Position numbers and translations under genes: made by a program. The notes below the pieces were generated by a model. That model did no database searches. It was given only the letters and a program-made list of their open reading frames with translations, and was not told where the DNA came from. 36,121 nucleotides of DNA from Moraxellaceae bacterium. GTDB lineage: Bacteria; Pseudomonadota; Gammaproteobacteria; Pseudomonadales; Moraxellaceae. The stretch lies in NCBI GenBank assembly GCA_003543245.1, contig DPJB01000023.1, positions 1 through 36,121 of the forward strand, written 5' to 3'. Shown one piece after another: positions 30,884 through 36,121 of this stretch. Every line of letters begins with the position of its first letter. Position 1 is the stretch's first letter.

Positions 30884-32251
30884 GTGGCAATCTGGCCAGT
30901 CTGTCTGGAGCGTCTGCAGGACGAGTTGCCTCAGAATCTCTTCAATATGTGGATACGGCCCCTTCAGGCCGAAGAACAGGGAAGTGCCTTGCGGTTGCTG
31001 GCGCCTAATCCTTTCTTTGTCCGTCATATTGCCGACAAGTACCTCAACCGTATCCGTGAACTGGTCAAGGAATTGAGCCAGGGTCGCATGGAGAAAGTGC
31101 TGCTTGAGGTTGGCAATCGCCAGGATCGGGAAGAGTCGGCAACCCAGTTGCGTGCCACCCAGGACTCCTCCACAGGCAGCAACAGTTTGTCGGCAGCCGC
31201 ATTGGTGCCCGACACGTTGCCGCGTCCGGCCAACAATCTGAATCCCTTGTTCATCTTTGACAATTTTGTGGCGGGCAAATCCAATCAGCTGGCATTTGCG
31301 GCGTGTCGCCAGGTGGCAGAGAAGCCGGGACTCAGCGGGCACAATCCTCTTTTTATATATGGCCCAACCGGTCTGGGTAAAACCCACCTGATGCATTCGG
31401 TGGGCAATGCGGTGGTTGCCAGCAATCCGAAGGCACGCATTCTTTACCTGACATCGGATCGCTTTGTGCAGGATTTCATCACGGCCCTGCAGCGTGGTCT
31501 GATGAATGATTTCAAACGTATGTATCGTTCGCTTGATGTGCTGCTGATTGACGACATCCAGTTTTTTGCCGGCAAGACCAGCACACAGGAAGAGTTCTTT
31601 CACACCTTCAATGCGCTGCTGGAAGGCTCTCGCCAGGTGATCCTCACGTCTGATAAGTTTCCTAAAGAAATCAATGAGTTGGATGAGCGTTTGAAGTCCC
31701 GTTTTGCATGGGGATTAACGCTGCAGGTCGAGCCGCCTGAACTGGAAACACGTGCTGCAATCCTGATGAAAAAGGCCGAGCAGAATTCGATTCGCCTGCC
31801 ACAACATTCGGCTGTCTTTATTGCACAACATGTCCAGGCCAACGTGCGAGAGCTGGAAGGTGCACTCAATAAGGTGATTGCCACAGCCCGCTTCAAGGGC
31901 TGTGAACTTGAACTCGATCTGGTGAAAGAATCACTGAAGGATGTGCTGGCGGTGCGTGCCAAGCAGATCAATATCGAGAACATCCAGAAGGTGGTGGCGG
32001 AGTATTACCGCATTCCCCTGCGCGAACTGATTGGCAAGAAACGTAACCGTTCCTATGCACGTCCGCGTCAGGTTGCCATGACACTTTCGCGCGAGCTGAC
32101 GTCGCACAGTTATCCGGAAATCGGGCATGCCTTTGATGGTCGTGATCATTCGACGGTCATCCATGCCTGCAATCTGATTGAAGATCTGAAAAAGTCCGAT
32201 CCCAATATGGGCGAGGACTACAACAATCTCTTGCGCCTGTTGCAGGCGTGA
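30884..32251 (+). CDS. dnaA: chromosomal replication initiator DnaA
   Basis: DnaA is the AAA+ initiator that binds DnaA boxes and opens oriC. It has 455 residues from the GTG at 30884, which follows AGGA by about eight bases. Domain I (1-78) starts AIWPVCLERLQDELPQNLFNMWIRPLQ and recruits the helicase. A short linker leads to domain III, with Walker A GPTGLGKTH at 160-168 and Walker B LLIDDIQFFAGK. The C-terminal helix-turn-helix has the signature MTLSRELTSHSYPEIG and GRDHSTVIHAC. Longer frames reach into oriC and are not credible. It begins the dnaA-dnaN-recF-gyrB series. Confidence 0.97.
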   Translation: MAIWPVCLERLQDELPQNLFNMWIRPLQAEEQGSALRLLAPNPFFVRHIADKYLNRIRELVKELSQGRMEKVLLEVGNRQDREESATQLRATQDSSTGSNSLSAAALVPDTLPRPANNLNPLFIFDNFVAGKSNQLAFAACRQVAEKPGLSGHNPLFIYGPTGLGKTHLMHSVGNAVVASNPKARILYLTSDRFVQDFITALQRGLMNDFKRMYRSLDVLLIDDIQFFAGKTSTQEEFFHTFNALLEGSRQVILTSDKFPKEINELDERLKSRFAWGLTLQVEPPELETRAAILMKKAEQNSIRLPQHSAVFIAQHVQANVRELEGALNKVIATARFKGCELELDLVKESLKDVLAVRAKQINIENIQKVVAEYYRIPLRELIGKKRNRSYARPRQVAMTLSRELTSHSYPEIGHAFDGRDHSTVIHACNLIEDLKKSDPNMGEDYNNLLRLLQA

Positions 32252-32280
32252 TGAACAGATAAAACCAAGGAAGCCGACCC

Positions 32281-33384
32281 ATGAAACTTTCGATTTCGCG
32301 TGACCAGTTGCTGAAGCCGCTCCAGCAGGTATCGGGTGTGGTGGAGAAGCGCCAGACCCTGCCGGTGCTGGCCAATGTCCTGATGGTGGTGGATGCGGGC
32401 AAGCTGGCCCTGACCGGCACCGATCTTGAGGTCGAACTGATTGCCCGGACCGAACTGGCCGGTGAATTCGCTGATGGCGAAATCACGGTGCCGGCACGCA
32501 AGCTGCTGGATATCTGCAAGTCACTGCCGGCCAGTGCCGAAATCGAGCTGAAGCAGGATGGCCAGAAACTGGTGCTGAAGTCCGGCAAGAGCCGCTTCAC
32601 CCTGGCAACCCTGCCTGCCAACGAGTTCCCCAATCTGGAAGAAGGTGTGGGCGCCTTCAGTTTCTCCATCACCCAGAAGGGCCTGAAGAAGCTGATCGAC
32701 AAGACCTCCTTTGCCATGGCTCAGCAGGATGTCCGTTACTACCTGAACGGCATGCTGTTTGAAGTCACTGCCGGCCGCCTGCGTACCGTGGCGACCGATG
32801 GACACCGTCTGGCCATGTGCGATGCCGAGGCCCAGACCGATGCCGTGGAGCGCATGCAGGTGATCGTGCCGCGCAAGGGCGTGCAGGAACTAGCCCGTCT
32901 GCTCAATGATGATGACGGCATTGTCACCATTACCCTGGGCAGCAACCACATTCGCGCCACCGTGGGTAATGTGACCTTTACCTCCAAGCTGATTGACGGC
33001 AAGTTCCCGGACTACGAGCGTGTGCTGCCCAAGGGTGGTGACAAGACCGTGCTGGCCAACCGTGAAGAACTGCGTCATTCCCTGACCCGTGCCGCCATTC
33101 TCTCCAATGAAAAGTTCCGTGGCATCCGCCTGCAGTTGACTCCGGATATGCTCCGTATCCAGGCCAATAACCCGGATCAGGAAGAAGCAGAAGAAGATGT
33201 CACCGTGGAATACAACGGCGCATCGCTGGAAATCGGCTTTAACGTGCAGTACCTGATGGATGTGCTGGGCGTGCTGGACAACACCACAGCCAAGTTCACG
33301 CTGGGTGATTCCAACAGCTCGGCACTGGTCCAGGATGCCGAAGGCGGCAGCTCGGTCTATGTTGTCATGCCGATGCGTCTCTAA
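32281..33384 (+). CDS. dnaN: DNA polymerase III beta sliding clamp
   Basis: This ring-shaped dimer holds polymerase III on DNA. It has 367 residues, the standard length, with three repeated clamp domains. MKLSISRDQLLKPLQQVSGVVEKRQTLPVL is the family start. The middle holds the conserved YYLNGMLFEV and TDGHRLAMC, and the C-terminus YVVMPMRL is the typical end that lines the partner-binding pocket. An AAGGAAG Shine-Dalgarno precedes the ATG. It lies 29 bases after dnaA and 15 before recF, so all three are probably one transcript. Confidence 0.97.
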   Translation: MKLSISRDQLLKPLQQVSGVVEKRQTLPVLANVLMVVDAGKLALTGTDLEVELIARTELAGEFADGEITVPARKLLDICKSLPASAEIELKQDGQKLVLKSGKSRFTLATLPANEFPNLEEGVGAFSFSITQKGLKKLIDKTSFAMAQQDVRYYLNGMLFEVTAGRLRTVATDGHRLAMCDAEAQTDAVERMQVIVPRKGVQELARLLNDDDGIVTITLGSNHIRATVGNVTFTSKLIDGKFPDYERVLPKGGDKTVLANREELRHSLTRAAILSNEKFRGIRLQLTPDMLRIQANNPDQEEAEEDVTVEYNGASLEIGFNVQYLMDVLGVLDNTTAKFTLGDSNSSALVQDAEGGSSVYVVMPMRL

Positions 33385-33399
33385 GGTCTAACGCCCCTC

Positions 33400-34479
33400 A
33401 TGTCAGTTGTACGGCTGGAGATTGCCAATGTGCGCAATCTCCAGTCTGTTGCCCTCCTCCCCCATCCCCATCTGAATCTTCTGACCGGTGCCAATGGCAG
33501 CGGCAAGACCTCTGTGCTTGAAGCCCTGCACCTGCTGGGTCTGGGCAGATCCTTCCGCTCCGGGCGTGCACGTCGGCTGGTGAACGATGCCGAATCAGCC
33601 TGCACCGTCTTCGCCGTGTTTGGTGACGGGGGTCAGGCGGGCATCCGTCGTGGTGCCAATGGCGAGACAGACCTGAAAGTTGATAACAGCTCCCAGGTCA
33701 CTCTTGCACAACTTGCCCACAGGTTACCCCTTTGCTTGCTGGACCCCGAATCCATGGATTTGCTTGATGCCGGCTCCAAGCCGCGCCGTGCCCAGCTGGA
33801 TTGGGGAGTGTTCCACGTGGAACATCGCTTCTATCCCGTGTGGTTACGTTATCAGCGGGCCCTGAAGCAAAGGAATTCCTTGCTCAGATCGGGTAATATA
33901 GGTCGGTTAGAATCCGCCGTTTGGCACCGTGAACTGGCGGACTCTGCCGTGCAGCTGCACAGCTTTCGGGGGGCTTACCTGACCAGCTGGCAGCCTGCCT
34001 GGGCAGAGCTGATGAAGTCCTTTCTCCCGGATCAGGACCTGAGTCTGGATTACACGCCAGGCTGGGATCTGGCTATGCCGCTGGAAGTCCAGCTGGCCGA
34101 GTCGTGGGAAAAGGATGTGGAGCGTGGGCACACCCAGATCGGACCGCACCGGGCTGATCTGCGGGTGAAGCGGGGAACGGCACCAGCCGATGAGGTCCTT
34201 TCGAGAGGGCAGAAAAAGCTGGTGGTATGCGCCCTGAAGCTGTCCCAGGTTGCGCTGTTGCAGGCGACTGGTCAGCACTGTGTATTGCTGGTGGATGATC
34301 TGGCATCGGAGCTTGATGCGCTGGCACGGCAGCGACTGATTGATTATCTGGCGGTTTCTGGCGCGCAGGTGTTTATCACCAGCATTGAGCCGGAAGCCGT
34401 CAAACCCGCGCTGGAAGGCACGGGGAACAGCTTTAAAATGTTCCACGTGGAACAAGGAAACGTAGTTGAGGTGCCGTAA
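33400..34479 (+). CDS. recF: DNA replication and repair protein RecF
   Basis: RecF is an SMC-like ATPase that helps load RecA at gaps. It has 359 residues. Walker A GANGSGKTS is at 30-38, the ABC signature LSRGQKKLVVCALKLSQ is in the C-terminal third, and Walker B CVLLVDDLASELDALARQ follows. The start MSVVRLEIANVRNLQ is the family start. Two exact copies of the 16-base parS site lie inside the coding sequence and are read as VFHVEH (near codon 140) and MFHVEQ (ten codons before the stop), so the gene carries chromosome-segregation signals as well as protein. Confidence 0.96.
   Translation: MSVVRLEIANVRNLQSVALLPHPHLNLLTGANGSGKTSVLEALHLLGLGRSFRSGRARRLVNDAESACTVFAVFGDGGQAGIRRGANGETDLKVDNSSQVTLAQLAHRLPLCLLDPESMDLLDAGSKPRRAQLDWGVFHVEHRFYPVWLRYQRALKQRNSLLRSGNIGRLESAVWHRELADSAVQLHSFRGAYLTSWQPAWAELMKSFLPDQDLSLDYTPGWDLAMPLEVQLAESWEKDVERGHTQIGPHRADLRVKRGTAPADEVLSRGQKKLVVCALKLSQVALLQATGQHCVLLVDDLASELDALARQRLIDYLAVSGAQVFITSIEPEAVKPALEGTGNSFKMFHVEQGNVVEVP
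33809..33824. promoter_or_regulatory. parS: parS site 1 (ParB binding) inside recF
   Basis: TGTTCCACGTGGAACA is a perfect 16-base palindrome matching the bacterial parS consensus (TGTTNCACGTGAAACA type; the GGAAC variant is the pseudomonad form). It is identical to the site at 34439. It lies about 3 kb from oriC and 12 kb from parB. Use by this ParB is inferred from the perfect match and the intact parAB. Confidence 0.9.
34439..34454. promoter_or_regulatory. parS: parS site 2 (ParB binding) at the 3' end of recF
   Basis: This is a second exact TGTTCCACGTGGAACA palindrome, 630 bases after the first and 25 bases before the recF stop codon. It encodes part of MFHVEQ. Two perfect sites close together can seed ParB clamp loading near the origin. 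Confidence 0.9.
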
Positions 34480-34517
34480 ACCCAGGTGGTTACAGGTGTT
34501 TTGCGGCCCTTGCCCTG

Positions 34518-34537
34518 CCCTCTCCCCCGGGAGAAGG
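34518..34537. repeat. CCCTCTCCC-type hairpin between recF and gyrB
   Basis: CCCTCTCCC (34518-34526) pairs with GGGAGAAGG (34529-34537) with one mismatch and a two-base loop. It is the third member of the set seen at 21416 and 22265. It lies in the 130-base recF-gyrB gap, which otherwise shows only the gyrB ribosome-binding site. Confidence 0.55.
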
Positions 34538-34609
34538 TGATAACAGAAGAGGCAGATTCAGCCGTGGAGCGCGCAGGCGCAGCGGATTGAAGGATGCCCG
34601 GAGATAAAG

Positions 34610-36121
34610 ATGAGCGAACAGGATCAGGAACAGGGTCAGGAAAAAGTATACGACTCCACCAGTATCAAGGTGCTGAAAGGTCTGGATGCCGTGCGTAAGC
34701 GCCCCGGCATGTACATCGGCGATACCGATGACGGGTCCGGTCTGCATCACATGGTGTTTGAAGTCGTGGACAACGGCATTGACGAAGCCCTTGCCGGCCA
34801 CTGTACCGAAGTCACTGTCACCATCCATCCGGACGAATCGGTTTCCATCACCGACAACGGTCGTGGCATTCCGGTCGACATCCACGAAGAAGAAGGCGTC
34901 TCGGCAGCCGAGGTCATCATGACCGTGCTGCACGCCGGCGGTAAGTTTGACGACAACAGCTACAAGGTCTCGGGCGGTTTGCACGGCGTGGGCGTGTCCG
35001 TGGTGAATGCCCTCTCCAAGAAGCTGATGCTGACCATCCGCCGTAACGGCAAGGTGTACGAGCAGGAATACCAGCACGGTGTGCCGCAGTACCCGTTGCG
35101 TGAAGTAGGCGAGACAACGGGCCGTGGCACGGAAATCCGTTTTCACCCTTCTGCCGAAACCTTCACCAATATCGAGTTCAAGTACGACATCCTGGCCAAG
35201 CGTCTGCGCGAGCTATCGTTCCTGAACTCCGGCGTGCGTATCGTGCTGAAGGACGAGCGTACCGGTCAGGAGGACATCTTTGAGTACGTGGGTGGTCTGG
35301 CGGCGTTTGTTGAGTACCTGAATACCAACAAGAACACGCTGCACCCGGTGTTCCATTTCAATCTGCCGCAGTCGGCAGGTATCAACGGTATTGGCGTGGA
35401 AGTGGCCATGCAGTGGAACGATACCTATCAGGAAGGCGTGTACTGCTTTACCAACAACATTCCGCAGCGCGATGGCGGCACCCATATCCAGGGGTTCCGT
35501 ACCGCCCTCACCCGTACGCTGAACAACTACGTGGAAAAGGAAGGCATTCTCAAGAAAGAGAAGGTCGCCACCACGGGTGAAGACATGCGTGAAGGCCTTA
35601 CCGCCATTGTGTCGGTGAAGGTGCCGGACCCGAAGTTCTCCAGCCAGACCAAGGACAAGCTGGTGTCCTCGGAAGTGACCAACTCGGTGGCCACGGCCAT
35701 GAACGAGAAGTTTGAGGAATTCCTGCTGGAAAACCCCGGCATCGGCAAGATCATTGCCAACAAGATTCTGGATGCGGCCCGTGCCCGTGAAGCGGCCCGC
35801 AAGGCCCGTGAAATGACCCGCCGCAAGGGTGCACTGGACATTGCCGGCCTGCCCGGCAAGCTGGCGGATTGCCAGGAAAAAGACCCCGCGCTTTCCGAAC
35901 TTTACCTGGTGGAGGGTGATTCCGCCGGTGGTTCTGCCAAGCAGGGCCGTAACCGCAAGATGCAGGCCATCCTGCCGCTGAAGGGCAAGATCCTGAACGT
36001 GGAACGTGCCCGTTTTGACAAGATGATCTCATCTCAGGAAGTGGGCACGCTGATCACGGCACTGGGCTGTGGCATTGGCCGTGACGAGTACAACATCGAC
36101 AAGCTGCGCTACCACAAGATC
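34610..36121 (+). CDS. gyrB: DNA gyrase subunit B, 3' end missing
   Basis: This is the ATPase subunit of DNA gyrase, which introduces negative supercoils. 504 codons are present and the gene continues past the right edge (a full-length protein is about 800 residues). MSEQDQEQGQEKVYDSTSIKVLKGLDAVRKRPGMYIG is the typical N-terminus. The GHKL ATPase motifs are VVDNGIDEA, DNGRGIP and GGLHGVGVSVVNALS. The transducer domain leads to the start of the TOPRIM domain, with LYLVEGDSAGGSAKQGRNRKMQAILPLKGKILN. GGAG lies six bases before the ATG at 34610. A short acidic, Gln-rich extension (SEQDQEQGQEK) precedes the conserved start. Confidence 0.97.
   Translation, partial: MSEQDQEQGQEKVYDSTSIKVLKGLDAVRKRPGMYIGDTDDGSGLHHMVFEVVDNGIDEALAGHCTEVTVTIHPDESVSITDNGRGIPVDIHEEEGVSAAEVIMTVLHAGGKFDDNSYKVSGGLHGVGVSVVNALSKKLMLTIRRNGKVYEQEYQHGVPQYPLREVGETTGRGTEIRFHPSAETFTNIEFKYDILAKRLRELSFLNSGVRIVLKDERTGQEDIFEYVGGLAAFVEYLNTNKNTLHPVFHFNLPQSAGINGIGVEVAMQWNDTYQEGVYCFTNNIPQRDGGTHIQGFRTALTRTLNNYVEKEGILKKEKVATTGEDMREGLTAIVSVKVPDPKFSSQTKDKLVSSEVTNSVATAMNEKFEEFLLENPGIGKIIANKILDAARAREAARKAREMTRRKGALDIAGLPGKLADCQEKDPALSELYLVEGDSAGGSAKQGRNRKMQAILPLKGKILNVERARFDKMISSQEVGTLITALGCGIGRDEYNIDKLRYHKI

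Noticed and set aside
1..36121. CRISPR arrays, tRNA genes, rRNA genes, insertion sequences
   Set aside because: No regularly spaced direct repeats, no tRNA cloverleaf with CCA-type end, no rRNA sequence and no transposase frame were seen in any part of the window.

Overview
The window is the replication-origin region of a gammaproteobacterial chromosome, probably outside the Enterobacterales. The core order is the one seen in pseudomonad-like Gammaproteobacteria: atpI-atpB-atpE-atpF and parB-parA-rsmG-mnmG-mnmE-yidC-yidD-rnpA-rpmH read leftwards, oriC follows, then dnaA-dnaN-recF-gyrB read rightwards. The origin has no GATC site, which argues against the Dam/SeqA control of enteric bacteria. 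Core genes look fairly GC-rich. The genus cannot be named from the sequence alone.

Layout. Positions 1-1761 hold the start of the ATP synthase operon on the minus strand, behind a good sigma-70-type promoter. Positions 2166-3643 hold small exported or membrane proteins. Positions 3795-17397 hold a two-partner secretion (type Vb) locus on the minus strand: a TpsB outer-membrane transporter, a discoidin-like lipoprotein, a 2558-residue TpsA exoprotein and then a run of small lipoproteins, the last of them decayed. A periplasmic TPR/coiled-coil protein is divergent from tpsB, and a START-like exported protein and an outer-membrane beta-barrel follow. This block of about 18.7 kb sits between parB and atpI, which are neighbours in many related genomes.

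From 20500 rightwards the window is core. It holds chromosome partitioning (parAB), tRNA modification (mnmG, mnmE), 16S rRNA methylation (rsmG), membrane protein insertion (yidC, yidD), RNase P protein and L34. A membrane-bound diguanylate cyclase is inserted in the opposite orientation between mnmG and mnmE. oriC lies between rpmH and dnaA, with two perfect and two near-perfect DnaA boxes, a DnaA-trio-like CTA run and an AT-rich stretch. Two identical parS sites for ParB lie inside recF.

The best candidate for an undescribed system is the 3' part of the TPS locus. The TpsA C-terminus carries a GHSRG serine-hydrolase nucleophile motif, with an Asp (DPVG) and a His (THNCYG) placed as in an alpha/beta-hydrolase triad. 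The tpsA stop codon overlaps the ribosome-binding site of a Cys-rich lipoprotein gene, and more small lipoproteins follow, including a decayed, fused duplicate. I infer a secreted or contact-delivered lipase-fold effector with lipoprotein immunity candidates. This is inference from layout and motifs and is not shown.
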